Positions 1 through 8,255 of a DNA stretch of 64,000 nucleotides are shown piece by piece; within the stretch, counting starts at the first letter, position 1; each line of letters starts with the position of its first letter. The notes under the pieces were generated by a model. It was not told where the DNA came from, made no database searches, and saw nothing but the letters and a program-made list of their open reading frames with translations. This stretch comes from Myxococcus stipitatus. Its GTDB lineage: Bacteria; Myxococcota; Myxococcia; Myxococcales; Myxococcaceae. The stretch lies in assembly GCF_037414475.1 (NCBI RefSeq), contig NZ_CP147913.1, forward strand, positions 2,418,001-2,482,000. Direction: 5' to 3'. The translations under genes and the position numbers were made by a program.

Positions 1-1130
1 CTCTGTTTCGCCGCGCGGATGGCCACGGGAAGCGGTGATAGCGCGAGGAGTATCACCGTGGCGGTGACCAGCGCGGCCTGCGTGCGCGAGCGCGTCTGGG
101 CCCAGCGCAGGGGCACGGAGGCCCCCAGCCCCGCGAGGACCGCCATGGTGGGCGCCAGGTGGGCGTTGTATTGAATCCAATAGCTCTTCGACGACAGGAA
201 CGTCGCGACCGTCAGGAGCCAGGCAGCGGAGAAGAGTCGCTCTGCGACGGCCTCTCGTCGACCTGTTCGGGACAGAGCCAGGAGCAGGCCCAAGAGGCTG
301 AGCGCGGTGAGCCCCACGTGGCCCTCGCGCAGAATCAAGAGCAGCCGACGCCAGACATCCAGCTCACCATCCGGAGGACGGAGCAGTTGGAAGCGCAGGA
401 GGCCGTCGAGCATGGCGGTCGGTGCGAGAGCGAAGAAGGGCCCCAGCCAGACCAGGCCCACGACCGCTGCGACGAGCACGACCCACAGGGCACGTCTCCC
501 CTGCCCCGCCAGCCCCAGGGCCCACACCATGGCGATGACCCACGCGCCGGCCGTCAGCTTGATGGCGCACGCGGTGGCGAGGAGCCCCCCCGCGAGCAGG
601 TCCCTCCTCCACGGTGAGTCATTGGAACGATGCCGAAGCCAGACCCAGGCCATGGCGAGGCAGGTGAGGTTGAGCAGCGGCTCCAGGAAGAGTCCGCGCT
701 CGGTGGAGGAGGATTTGGGAAAGACGGCATAGGCGAGCGCGGCCACGACGCCCGCCCACGTGCCCCATTGCGTCTGGGCAATGCGACCGCACAGGAGTGT
801 ACTCAGCGCGCCGAACACGGGGACGAGCCAGCGGACCACCGTGAAGGCCAGGGCCGCGTCGAATCCACGAGCAAGCGCGGCAACTGGCGCCAGCAACACG
901 GCGATTCCGGGAGGGTGGACGAAGAAGTAGTCCCGGTAGGGCAGCACCCCGTGCGAGAGAAGCGCCGCCGCGCTGAAATAGACGCCCTCGTCGTAGTCCA
1001 CCGGATGCCCGAGGGCACCTCCTCGGTGGAAGAAGCCCGCGATGCGCAGCAACCATGCCCCCGAAGCGACGAGCACCAAGGGCCACCAGGGGTGGTGACG
1101 CGGCAAGGCGGAGAGACTTGAGGAACGCAC
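1..1130 (-). CDS. Membrane glycosyltransferase, GT39/ArnT-like (partial, 3' end outside window)
   Basis: Reading the minus strand leftward from a GTG at 1130 gives one uninterrupted frame to the window edge (at least 376 residues); an in-frame TGA at 1200-1202 limits the start. The protein is strongly hydrophobic with many predicted membrane helices. Near residue 45 it has HPVDYDEGVYF, followed by PYRDYFFVHPPG. An acidic DE pair in the first periplasmic loop followed by HPP is the hallmark of GT39/PMT and ArnT-type enzymes, which use polyprenyl-phosphate sugars at the outer face of the inner membrane. The acceptor cannot be told. Divergent from the NlpC/P60 gene. A TTG a little further inside is an alternative start. 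Confidence 0.75.
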   Translation of the reverse strand, partial: MRSSSLSALPRHHPWWPLVLVASGAWLLRIAGFFHRGGALGHPVDYDEGVYFSAAALLSHGVLPYRDYFFVHPPGIAVLLAPVAALARGFDAALAFTVVRWLVPVFGALSTLLCGRIAQTQWGTWAGVVAALAYAVFPKSSSTERGLFLEPLLNLTCLAMAWVWLRHRSNDSPWRRDLLAGGLLATACAIKLTAGAWVIAMVWALGLAGQGRRALWVVLVAAVVGLVWLGPFFALAPTAMLDGLLRFQLLRPPDGELDVWRRLLLILREGHVGLTALSLLGLLLALSRTGRREAVAERLFSAAWLLTVATFLSSKSYWIQYNAHLAPTMAVLAGLGASVPLRWAQTRSRTQAALVTATVILLALSPLPVAIRAAKQ

Positions 1131-1574
1131 CCGCCAACGCGTACCAAAGGCCTCCCAAGGTGTCGAGGAGGCTCGAGGCCGTTCACGAAGCCCGCGTCCT
1201 CAGACGGCTTCCATCCTGGATGACCGCCCGCCCCAGAAATGGGTTGTAGTGAATCGTGACGGGACCTTGGTGTGCCCATTCGGGCCTTCACAGCCCCTGG
1301 AAGACTTCCTGAACAATCAACGCATCGTTCTCCACACGACATGTCTTGCTTTATCCGCCTGCGCGGAGGCTCCGCTGGACGACGAGTCTTTGGCACTGTC
1401 GGTGAGACATCCCGAGATGTCTCCCAGAGAAAACACCCGTGCATGTGAAATAGCTCGCGCGGAGAGTTCGTTGGACCTAAGGGTGAGCAGCCGGCCACAA
1501 ACGGGATGACCTGCTCGTCCGCACACGCAAGCACGGCCGCATCAAGCCGTCTTCCCCCTCACGGAGTTGAACGA
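1131..1574. other. Divergent intergenic region
   Basis: About 440 bases between the glycosyltransferase start and the divergent lipoprotein gene. It should carry both promoters. I see no convincing consensus promoter, RNA or repeat in it, and the open frames crossing it have no recognisable protein sequence. Confidence 0.5.
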
Positions 1575-3038
1575 ATGAGCCGCCAGGCATCCCCCTCCAC
1601 TCAGAGACGTGCGACGACCTGCCATGAAGGCGCACGCACATGGCGCATGCGGATTCTCTCGCTCGCGGTTGTGGGGACCACCACGGGTCTTGCTGCCTGT
1701 GCCACTCCGGCCGCGCTCACCGTGTCGCCGTCCGGGGTGCCCGCGTTCAGCGAAGACATGCTGTCGCCCGAGTTCTGGGTCCGCCGCGCGCCATCTCCCG
1801 ATGAAGTGCTGCTCGATGCCGACCAGGTGGCGGCGAAGCGCATGCGCGCCTTCGGTCCGAATGGAGGGCTGGTCGACCTGAAGCGCATCCCGGCCACGCT
1901 GACGCGCGCGCAGGTCGCAAGCTGGGCCAAGGATGCGCAGCAGTCGCCCATCCAGGCAGCCATCGACGAACAGGGCCGGTCGGTGACGGCGGCGGTGCTC
2001 GAGGAACTGCGCGAGAACGCAGCGACCGAGCACATCCCCGAAGCATCCACCGCGCGCTACGGACTCAGCGTGCGCCGCACGCCCCTGCGGACACTGCCGT
2101 CCAACCGGCGATTCTTCGCGGCGGAGAACCTGCGCGACTACGAAAGCCTGCAGGCCGGAATCCTGTTCCCAGGCGAGCCGGTCGTCATCGCGCACCACAG
2201 CGCGGACCAGCAATGGCTGTTCGTCATGACGACCCAGGGACCCGGGTGGGTCCAGCGAGCAGACGTCGCGGAAGGCGCGGCGGATGCCGTGTTCTCGTAT
2301 GTGGCGAAAGCCCCTGGGCGCGTCGTCACCGGCGACCAGGTCCGCACCGTGTTCACGCCGGAAGCACCAGGGGTGTCGGAGCTCGAGCTCGACATGGGAG
2401 TCGCATTGCCACGGGCGGACGTGCCCCCTGGAGAACCCGTCAACGGCGCCAGCAGCTATGCATCGTGGCCAGTGGAGCTGCCGGTTCGCGAGCAGGACGG
2501 CACGCTGACCTTCCAGAGCGCACTGCTACGCCGTACCGCCGATAGCGCGCCGGGCTATCTGCCGCTGACACGTGCCAACATCCTCCGCCAGGCGTTCAAG
2601 TTCCTCGGCGAGCGCTACGGCTGGGGTCACCAGTTCAATGCGCGCGACTGCAGCGGCCTGACCAGTGATGTGTACCGCAGCATGGGGCTTTTCCTCCCGC
2701 CCAACTCCGGGCTGCAAGGGAAGAGCGAGGCGCTGAACCACCGCCTCTTCACGGCGAACGACTCACACGCCGAGCGGCTGCGCGCGCTGGCCCAAGCGCA
2801 GGTGGGTGACCTCATCGTCGTTCCCGGTCATGTGTTGATGATCATCGGCCACGTGGATGGCAAGCCCTACGTCATCCAAGATGTCCCGTACGCCGTGTTC
2901 AAGGACCCGGCCACGCAGCAGCTCCGGAAGACGAAGCTGAACCAGGTATCGGTCACTCCGCTGCTGCCACTGTACGCCGACGACACGACTCTGTACGTGG
3001 ACGCAATGACAAGCCTCGTGCACGTCACCCGGCCATAG
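1575..3038 (+). CDS. SH3b-NlpC/P60 lipoprotein, cell-wall endopeptidase
   Basis: A 487-residue protein. The ATG at 1575 is preceded by GGAG with 8-base spacing. A later in-frame ATG at 1647 gives a more usual lipoprotein signal (hydrophobic LSLAVVGTTTGLAAC, lipobox LAAC) but lacks a good ribosome binding site, so both starts are possible. The middle is bacterial SH3-like (GILFPGEPVVIAHHS, WVQRADV). The C-terminal part is NlpC/P60: catalytic Cys in ARDCSGL (about 359) and His in VPGHVLMIIG (about 419). By family, such SH3b1-SH3b2-NlpC proteins cut gamma-D-Glu to diamino-acid bonds of peptidoglycan peptides. It probably sits on a membrane facing the periplasm. It stands alone as a transcription unit. 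Confidence 0.85.
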   Translation: MSRQASPSTQRRATTCHEGARTWRMRILSLAVVGTTTGLAACATPAALTVSPSGVPAFSEDMLSPEFWVRRAPSPDEVLLDADQVAAKRMRAFGPNGGLVDLKRIPATLTRAQVASWAKDAQQSPIQAAIDEQGRSVTAAVLEELRENAATEHIPEASTARYGLSVRRTPLRTLPSNRRFFAAENLRDYESLQAGILFPGEPVVIAHHSADQQWLFVMTTQGPGWVQRADVAEGAADAVFSYVAKAPGRVVTGDQVRTVFTPEAPGVSELELDMGVALPRADVPPGEPVNGASSYASWPVELPVREQDGTLTFQSALLRRTADSAPGYLPLTRANILRQAFKFLGERYGWGHQFNARDCSGLTSDVYRSMGLFLPPNSGLQGKSEALNHRLFTANDSHAERLRALAQAQVGDLIVVPGHVLMIIGHVDGKPYVIQDVPYAVFKDPATQQLRKTKLNQVSVTPLLPLYADDTTLYVDAMTSLVHVTRP

Positions 3039-3145
3039 GTCCGGCCGCCAAGCATCTGAACCGCAACGCGGAGCCCCAGAATAAATCGCGCCGTGTCAGG
3101 GGCGAAAATCATCCTCGTAGATTCTCGACGAAAGGAGCGGCGACC

Positions 3146-3295
3146 ATGACGATGCAGACGAATCCGATGAAGTGCAGCTATCGCAACAACCTCGGGTCCC
3201 AGTTCGACGCCGCCTCCTGCTCCCTCGTGGGTTTCGGCTCGAAGAGCATCGTGGGACCTGGCCTGATTGCCAGTCATCTGCCCGTACCCTGCTGA
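3146..3295 (+). CDS. Small protein of 49 residues, unknown function
   Basis: An ATG with a near-perfect Shine-Dalgarno (AAAGGAG at 3131-3137, 8-base spacing) opens a 49-codon frame ending TGA at 3293-3295. The product contains three Cys (KCSYRNN, AASCSLVG and a C-terminal PVPC) and a Gly/Ser-rich middle, with no clear signal peptide or membrane helix. A strong intrinsic terminator follows directly at 3331-3372, so it looks like a complete monocistronic gene. I do not recognise the family. A ribosomal-peptide precursor or a small regulatory protein are both possible and neither is shown. Confidence 0.6.
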   Translation: MTMQTNPMKCSYRNNLGSQFDAASCSLVGFGSKSIVGPGLIASHLPVPC

Positions 3296-3330
3296 CGCTC
3301 GCGCTCCGTGACTGGCGCGCGAAGCCATGC

Positions 3331-3372
3331 AGAGGCCGGGCTCCCATCCAAGGGACCCGGCCTCTCGGCTTT
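3331..3372 (+). terminator. Intrinsic terminator after the 49-residue gene
   Basis: A perfect 10-bp stem, AGAGGCCGGG (3331-3340) with CCCGGCCTCT (3356-3365), is followed by CGGCTTTC. It lies 35 bases after the small gene and before the tRNA array. Confidence 0.8.
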
Positions 3373-3408
3373 CAGGGCTCTTCCTCCTCCGTGGACGTAG
3401 AGCGTCAG

Positions 3409-3474
3409 GGGGACGCACGGGCCTGTAGAGTTCGAGCCGACCGGGCCCGCTGGGTTCAACTCCCAGCGTCCCCA
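3409..3474 (+). other. tRNA-like element without an anticodon arm
   Basis: GGGGACG at 3409-3415 pairs perfectly with CGTCCCC at 3467-3473, and the right half contains a perfect T arm (CTGGG, loop TTCAACT, CCCAG) followed by a discriminator A. Only 34 bases separate acceptor strand and T arm, too few for D and anticodon arms. They can instead form a single CGGCC-type hairpin (CGGGCC with GGCCCG). It heads a tRNA array on the same strand. It could be a decayed tRNA or a conserved anticodon-less tRNA mimic. Confidence 0.5.
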
Positions 3475-3516
3475 TGCAGCACACGCGTGGCCCTCCACGC
3501 GCATTCACACACCTCA

Positions 3517-3587
3517 CGGGGTATGGCTCAACGGTTGGGCGCTCGTCTGATACGCGAGAAGTCTCGGTTCAATTCCGAGTACCCCGA
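3517..3587 (+). tRNA. tRNA-Ile (GAT)
   Basis: Cloverleaf: acceptor CGGGGTA/TACCCCG, D stem GCTC/GGGC, anticodon stem CTCGT/GCGAG with loop CTGATAC (anticodon GAT), T arm CTCGG-TTCAATT-CCGAG, discriminator A. The D loop is short. The isotype rests on the anticodon alone. It is a second Ile(GAT)-type gene outside any rRNA operon visible here. Confidence 0.75.
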
Positions 3588-3665
3588 TAGCTACACGCTC
3601 ACTGCCAACTGAATCGTCGTGGTGAATTCATGCCGTCCGCTCGCAGCGGGGACGGCGGACAACAC

Positions 3666-3736
3666 GCCTCCGTAGCTCATTGGAAGAGCATCCGCCTCTT
3701 AAGCGGACGGCGAGGGTTCGAATCCCTCCGGAGGTA
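3666..3736 (+). tRNA. tRNA-Lys (CTT)
   Basis: Acceptor GCCTCCG/CGGAGGT, TA at positions 8-9, D stem GCTC/GAGC, anticodon stem TCCGC/GCGGA with loop CTCTTAA (anticodon CTT), T arm GAGGG-TTCGAAT-CCCTC. A complete canonical cloverleaf. Confidence 0.9.
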
Positions 3737-3750
3737 TCTGAAGCAGCAGC

Positions 3751-3821
3751 GCGGGCGTCGTCCAGCGGCAGGATGCTGGTTTCCCAGACCAGTGACACGG
3801 GTTCGAATCCCGTCACCCGCT
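3751..3821 (+). tRNA. tRNA-Gly (CCC)
   Basis: Acceptor GCGGGCG against CACCCGC, with one C-A mismatch at the sixth pair; anticodon stem CTGGT/ACCAG with loop TTCCCAG (anticodon CCC); T arm ACGGG-TTCGAAT-CCCGT. It follows tRNA-Lys by 14 bases. Confidence 0.88.
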
Positions 3822-3834
3822 TCGTCCCATTCAT

Positions 3835-3907
3835 ACCGGAGTCGTCTAACCAGCAAGGATGGCGGACTCTGACTCCGCAGGTGCAGGTGCAAAGCCTGCC
3901 TCCGGTT
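3835..3907 (+). tRNA. tRNA-Gln (CTG)
   Basis: Acceptor ACCGGAG/CTCCGGT, anticodon stem GCGGA/TCCGC with loop CTCTGAC (anticodon CTG), T arm GCAGG-TGCAAAG-CCTGC. The T loop departs from the usual TTCAANT (TGCAAAG). Confidence 0.85.
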
Positions 3908-3925
3908 CTCGTACACGCAACACAT

Positions 3926-3997
<72 letters not shown>

Positions 3998-4044
3998 CTG
4001 ATTGAACGGGCCTGCAAACTGGCAGTGCCCTTTCGGTTAACACG

Positions 4045-4075
4045 AGCCTCGCGATGAATATCGCGGGGCTTTCGT
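4045..4075 (+). terminator. Intrinsic terminator of the tRNA array
   Basis: AGCCTCGCGAT pairs with ATCGCGGGGCT across a GAAT loop and is followed by TTTCG. It lies about 50 bases after tRNA-Asn. Confidence 0.7.
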
Positions 4076-4829
4076 GCTTAAGCCCCTGAATTACAAGGGT
4101 TTTCACCCCACGACGATTCAGAGGACACTCTCTACGCTCTGCGACTCAGAACGCGATTGCCCATCCATTCGGCCGCGGATTGGGCTTTCTGGGGCTCTCT
4201 TCCGTCCAATCTGGGGAGAGAGGAACCGAGAGCGGTTAACAGGTGCAGTTAACCAGCGGGGAGGCGGTTAACACCATTCCCCTGGAGGCCCGCTCTTTCC
4301 GCCCTAGGTTTTCTTGGAAGGCGTCTCTCTCTGCTTTCTGGGGTCGCCTCTCGCCTGTTTTGCGGCTCCCTGCAAAGGGGGCACGTTAATGGCGGTTGCA
4401 ACGGGCTTCTGCCCCTGCAGCCCTCCGCCCCCACTTTGCCGGGCACTCACCCTCCGCATCAGGCAGACGGCTCACCCGTCATGCGGCTCCTGCGAGCATC
4501 CCAGAGCCCCAAGACTCCGCAGAGCCCCCGCCCCTCGCACGGCCTCGCTGAGCTGCCGCTCCCCACAGGAGTGGAGACGACCTTCAAGAAGCGCGGGTCT
4601 TCGATCCATCCGAGCGCGGAAAAGCGCGGGATTGGAGGGCCGCGCAGCGGCGCTCGATGTGCCGAAAACTGGCGGTAGGGGAGCCTTGAGCCACGCTGGG
4701 CTGCAGAAGTGGACGAGATGAGCGACCTGGAGGAAGGCCAGGCCGCCGGACAAATGGAGTCGCTACCTCTCCGCGACAGGCAGCAACAAGAGGCGCCCGT
4801 GTCACGAAAGCGTCCACCCAGAGGCCCGG
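4076..4829. other. Gene-free stretch between tRNA array and IS element
   Basis: About 750 bases without a recognisable gene. It contains a cluster of GTTAAC sites (4234-4272), a compound stem-loop at 4454-4486 (CCGCAT/ATGCGG enclosing GACGG/CCGTC), and at 4650-4692 a sequence (GCCGAAAAC, GGCGGT, AGCCTTGAGCC) that recurs in the same order and orientation near 7987-8053, on the other side of the IS21 genes. Confidence 0.5.
4234..4272. repeat. Cluster of GTTAAC repeats
   Basis: GGTTAAC at 4234-4240 and 4266-4272 and the inverted form GTTAACC at 4248-4254. A fourth copy lies upstream at 4035-4041. Spacing is about 14-18 bases, as for a small operator array; function unknown. Confidence 0.4.
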
Positions 4830-5483
4830 GTGCACGAGCTTCGAGAGCGAGAGTGCTGTCATTGCGGGGAGCTGTTCTGGCTCTGTCGGAGGTGCGACAG
4901 GGGACAGGCGTACTGTCACGACAGGTGCCGCACGCTGGCCCGCAGAGCGCAGTGGCGCAAAGCGAGCCGTACCTACCGGACGAGCCTCGGTCCTTCCGAG
5001 GTACGCCGTGACGCGGCGGCCCGCAAAGCAGCGCAACGGGCACGACAACGAGCGCGGAGAGTCACACATCCAGGTTCAAGCCAAATGGAGGCGGGCGTAA
5101 CAACAGCCGCACGTGTGCCCCGCGAGCCGGATGCGCCGGCTGCCAGGCGCCGTTTGGAGGTGGCTCTCTATGTCTTCACCGCCGCTGTGGCTGACGCTCG
5201 AGGCGCATACCCCATACACCCAACTCCTTCTCTCCGTGCCCAAGCGAGGCACCGTCCTCAAAGCCCGCCTTCCACCTGTACCGGCGATGACTCCAGCCGT
5301 GTCCCTGCTGGTGGAGTCTCTCAGTGCCTGGTACGGCATGCCCCTCTACGCTGTCGTCGATGCGGACGCGCAGGAGGCCCGCCTCCAGCCAGGGTTGTGG
5401 GCGAAGCTGTTGGGAGACCTGGCCTTCAACCCCAACATCGCCGTCGAGTGGACGTCTCTGCAGTGCCCACCCCCACCTCGTGA
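4830..5483 (+). CDS. IS-associated zinc-finger protein
   Basis: A GTG start gives a protein whose first 90 residues are Cys-rich: CCHCGELFWLCRRCDRGQ, then YCHDRCR, then an Arg-rich stretch ending RRVTHPGS. CxxC ... CxxCDRGxxYC followed by R-rich VTHQGS is the pattern of a small protein commonly encoded just ahead of transposase genes in proteobacterial IS elements; the role is unknown. The frame runs on to 5483 and overlaps the next gene. The last 100 residues are low-complexity and may not be conserved coding sequence. Confidence 0.55.
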   Translation: MHELRERECCHCGELFWLCRRCDRGQAYCHDRCRTLARRAQWRKASRTYRTSLGPSEVRRDAAARKAAQRARQRARRVTHPGSSQMEAGVTTAARVPREPDAPAARRRLEVALYVFTAAVADARGAYPIHPTPSLRAQARHRPQSPPSTCTGDDSSRVPAGGVSQCLVRHAPLRCRRCGRAGGPPPARVVGEAVGRPGLQPQHRRRVDVSAVPTPTS

Positions 5484-5559
5484 CAGGTTTCTCGAGTGGG
5501 AAGGCTTTGCGTCTGCCCGGCGGCTTCTCACCCGCGCGGCGACGGGGCAGCAGCGATGA
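5170..5559 (+). CDS. IS-associated accessory protein, unknown function
   Basis: ATG at 5170 with GGAGG about ten bases upstream; 129 residues. It overlaps the next gene by ATGA, so translation is coupled to istA. The sequence (LLLSVPKRGTVLKARLPP, WYGMPLYAVVDAD) resembles a small protein that I know only as a companion of transposases. No catalytic motif is seen. Coding is supported by position, ribosome binding site and coupling. Confidence 0.55.
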   Translation: MSSPPLWLTLEAHTPYTQLLLSVPKRGTVLKARLPPVPAMTPAVSLLVESLSAWYGMPLYAVVDADAQEARLQPGLWAKLLGDLAFNPNIAVEWTSLQCPPPPRDRFLEWEGFASARRLLTRAATGQQR

Positions 5560-7053
5560 TTTCGCCTGAAATTGGCGCTGAAATGAGACGCCTTTGCCTT
5601 CGAGAAGGGTGGGCAGTTGAGACAGTGGCCCGCCGCTTCGGCGTGCACCACTCCACCGTCCGCAGGGCCATTTCCGTGACTTCAGAGGCGGCCCAACCCC
5701 GGCCTGCTGGCGTCTTGGAGCCCTTCAAACCCTACCTCGTCCAGCGTCTCACGGAAGCGCCAGAGTTGACGGGCACCCGCCTCCTGGCTGAGTTGAAGGC
5801 CCAAGGCTACCAGCATGGGATTGCCATTCTGCGTCGCTACGTGGCGAAGGTACGGCACCCGCGGCCGCGCAAGGTGTACTTGCGCGTCGAGACTGAGCCA
5901 GGGGAGTACGCCCAGGTGGACTGGGGAAGTTTTTGGACACTTCCGCATTGGCTCCACCTCACGTCCCCTTTCCGCATTCGCCATGGTGCTGTCTTACTCG
6001 CGAGCTCTCTTCGTCGACTTCTCCTTGGACATGCACATGGAAACATTCCTGCGCATGCACCAGCGCGCCCTGGAGTACTTCGGCGGCATCCCTCGGCGCA
6101 TTCTCTACGACAACCTCAAGTCCGTCGTCCTCAACCGCGTCGGAAGCACGGTGCAATTCAACCCACGCTTCCTTTCCTTCGCGGGACACTACCTCTTCGA
6201 GCCCACCGCGGCCCCCATTCGCTACCCGGAAGCCAAGGGCCGCGTGGAGGCCTCCATCAAGTACCTGCGCCATGCCTTCTTCTACGGACGCTCCTTCTCT
6301 TCTCTCGAGGACTTGCGCGCACAGGCCAGGACGTGGCTGGCCGAGACGGCGAATACGCGCATTCATGCCACCACCCGAGAGCGGCCCTGCGAGAGGCTTC
6401 TCCTCGAGAGGCCCAGGCTGCACCCGCTTCCAGTGCACCCCTATGACACGGACGTCCTCCTCCCCCTCGTCGTCTCCAAGGAGGCACGCGTCCGACTGGA
6501 CTCCAATTCCTACTCCGTCCCTCCTGAATTCGCAGGCAAGACGGTACACCTCCGGGCCAATGACACCTCCGTCCGCATTCTCCACGAGGGGACGGAAGTC
6601 GCCCGCCATGAGAGGTGTTGGGAGCGTCACCGTCATATCGAGGACGCCCACCACATCCAGCGACTCCTCGAGCGACGCAAGCTCGCACTCGGACCTAAGC
6701 GCAAGGAGCGCCTCGCCTCCCTCAGCCCTGAAGCCAGACTCTACCTCCAGGAAGTCGCTCGCCGCCCCATTCGCCTCAACAACGAATGTCGCGCCTTGCT
6801 GCGTCTCACCCTCCAATACAGCGACGCCGAGGTGGCTGCCGCCATGGCTCGCGCCCTCGTCCTGCGTACCTTTGGCGCCCGCTACGTCCGCGCCCTGATT
6901 GACCAGGCCCGCTTCGCCCAAGGCCTCGCCGAGCCCCCGGAGCCCATTCTCACAGGCAATGCCCTCGCTGACTCTCTCGACGTCCAACCCCACCCCCTGG
7001 ACTCCTACGATGCCCTCCCGCCCCAGAAGCCCAACCTCCGTCTTCCCTCATGA
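5556..7053 (+). pseudogene. istA: IS21 transposase, frameshifted
   Basis: The first frame (5556 to about 5930) has an N-terminal HTH (RRFGVHHSTVRRAI) and reaches YAQVDWGSF, the first catalytic Asp of the DDE core. The rest lies in the +1 frame to 7053 and carries YDN (second Asp region), KGRVEASIKYL (catalytic Glu) and a C-terminal Mu-like barrel (VRLDSNSYSVPPEFAG). Removing one T from the T5 run at about 5930-5934 restores a single continuous IS21 transposase of about 500 residues. The shift is therefore most simply a one-base insertion. IS21 transposases are not normally made by frameshifting, so this copy is probably inactive. Confidence 0.8.
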
Positions 7054-7801
7054 CTTGTCCACGCTCTCACTCGAAGACGTCCTGCGTGCTCTCGGACTCG
7101 AGCATGCTGCCAGTCAGTTGAGCGCGGCCCTGGCCAAAGCCATTGCCAGAAACGACTCTCCGTCGTCACTTCTGGACAACCTCATGCGCGAGCAGCTCCG
7201 CGACACCACCGAAGCTCGAGCCAAGACGGCCCTACGTCGCTCCGCTATTTTTCCTCTCCCCACCATCGACTCCTATGACTTCAACTACCCCAAGCACATC
7301 GACAGAGAACTCGTCATGCGCGCGGCGTCCCTCGATTTCATTCGCGAGAAGAGCAACGTCGTCTTCATCGGCCCAAGTGGGGTAGGCAAGACGCACCTCG
7401 CCAATGCCCTCGGCCAACTTGCCTGCCTTCGCGGCTACCGCGTCCGCTTCGTCGTGGCCGCCGACCTGGTGAATGACCTCGTCGTCGGCCAAGCCAAAAA
7501 CACGCTCCACAAACGGCTTTCCGCCTGGGCTGCACCCGAACTCCTCCTCATCGACGAACTCGGATATCTCAGCTTCGATGCCCGGGGCGCCGACCTCCTC
7601 TACCAAGTCTTCAACAAGCGCTATCAACGCGCCTCCACCATCGTCACCACCAACCTCCCTTTCAAGGACTGGGGCAAGCTCTTCCACAACAGCGCCGCGG
7701 CATCCGCTATCGCAGACCGCCTCGTGCACAAGGGCTTGCTCGTCCGCATTACCGGCAAGTCTCGCCGCTCCGACCAGGAGCAGGAACTCGACGCGGCCTG
7801 A
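7010..7801 (+). CDS. istB: IS21 helper ATPase
   Basis: AAA+ ATPase of 263 residues, overlapping the 3' end of istA by 44 bases as is usual in IS21. Walker A GPSGVGKT (about 122), Walker B LLLIDELGY (about 182), sensor-1 region IVTTNLPF and an arginine-containing ASAIADRL motif are all present. IstB loads on target DNA and stimulates IstA strand transfer. The frame is intact, so this copy could act on related elements in trans. Confidence 0.9.
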   Translation: MPSRPRSPTSVFPHDLSTLSLEDVLRALGLEHAASQLSAALAKAIARNDSPSSLLDNLMREQLRDTTEARAKTALRRSAIFPLPTIDSYDFNYPKHIDRELVMRAASLDFIREKSNVVFIGPSGVGKTHLANALGQLACLRGYRVRFVVAADLVNDLVVGQAKNTLHKRLSAWAAPELLLIDELGYLSFDARGADLLYQVFNKRYQRASTIVTTNLPFKDWGKLFHNSAAASAIADRLVHKGLLVRITGKSRRSDQEQELDAA

Positions 7802-8255
7802 GTCAACCCCTCCCAACGCTGCCGGCCGGCAGGCGTCGCGCTCGCGTGATCGCTTTGCCGGCCGTCTCTCTTTCTGCGATCCTGGCTCACGCGATCAAAA
7901 CGCCGCGCCTTTTCAAGATCGTCTCCACCTCCTATTGCCGAGCACGTTCGTTGATAGCCGGGTGAGCCGACTGGATGATGGCCGCCGAAAACCCGAGTCG
8001 GTTCAAGGCCCTACGGCCGCCTGGCGGCGGTGCCCTCCGGGCAGCCTTGAGCCGCCTCGTGCTCCAGACAACCTGCGACCGGCACTTCCACAAGGGGAAT
8101 CGCCCCAAGGTTCGCCCATCATTGGCGGTGACACCTAACTGCGCACAATCGTAATAGACTCAAGTGGGCTCGCGAGCGTCCTGGTGGTGCCCATCAAAGA
8201 GAGTGCACAACAACCACACAGCCACCCACATCGAACCACACCCCATTGCATTCCC
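7802..8255. other. IS21 right-end region and leader of the next module
   Basis: No gene recognised. It holds the right part of the insertion sequence and, at 8165-8181, TGGGCTCGCGAGCGTCC, a 17-base sequence that recurs exactly at 49163-49179 beside another accessory gene pair. Confidence 0.4.

Larger units (their letters stand above)
4830..8147 (+). mobile_element. IS21-family insertion sequence with two accessory genes
   Basis: Contains istA (broken by a frameshift) and istB preceded by two small genes that often accompany such elements. The right end may be TGTGCGCAGTTAGG read on the minus strand (ending 8147); a candidate left end starting TGTGC lies near 4659, but the match is weak, so both ends are estimates. 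No target duplication was identified. Confidence 0.6.

Noticed and set aside
3409-3474. Possible tmRNA end
   Set aside because: The acceptor and T arm are followed by no tag-coding or pseudoknot region of the needed length, and the 5' and 3' halves are adjacent.
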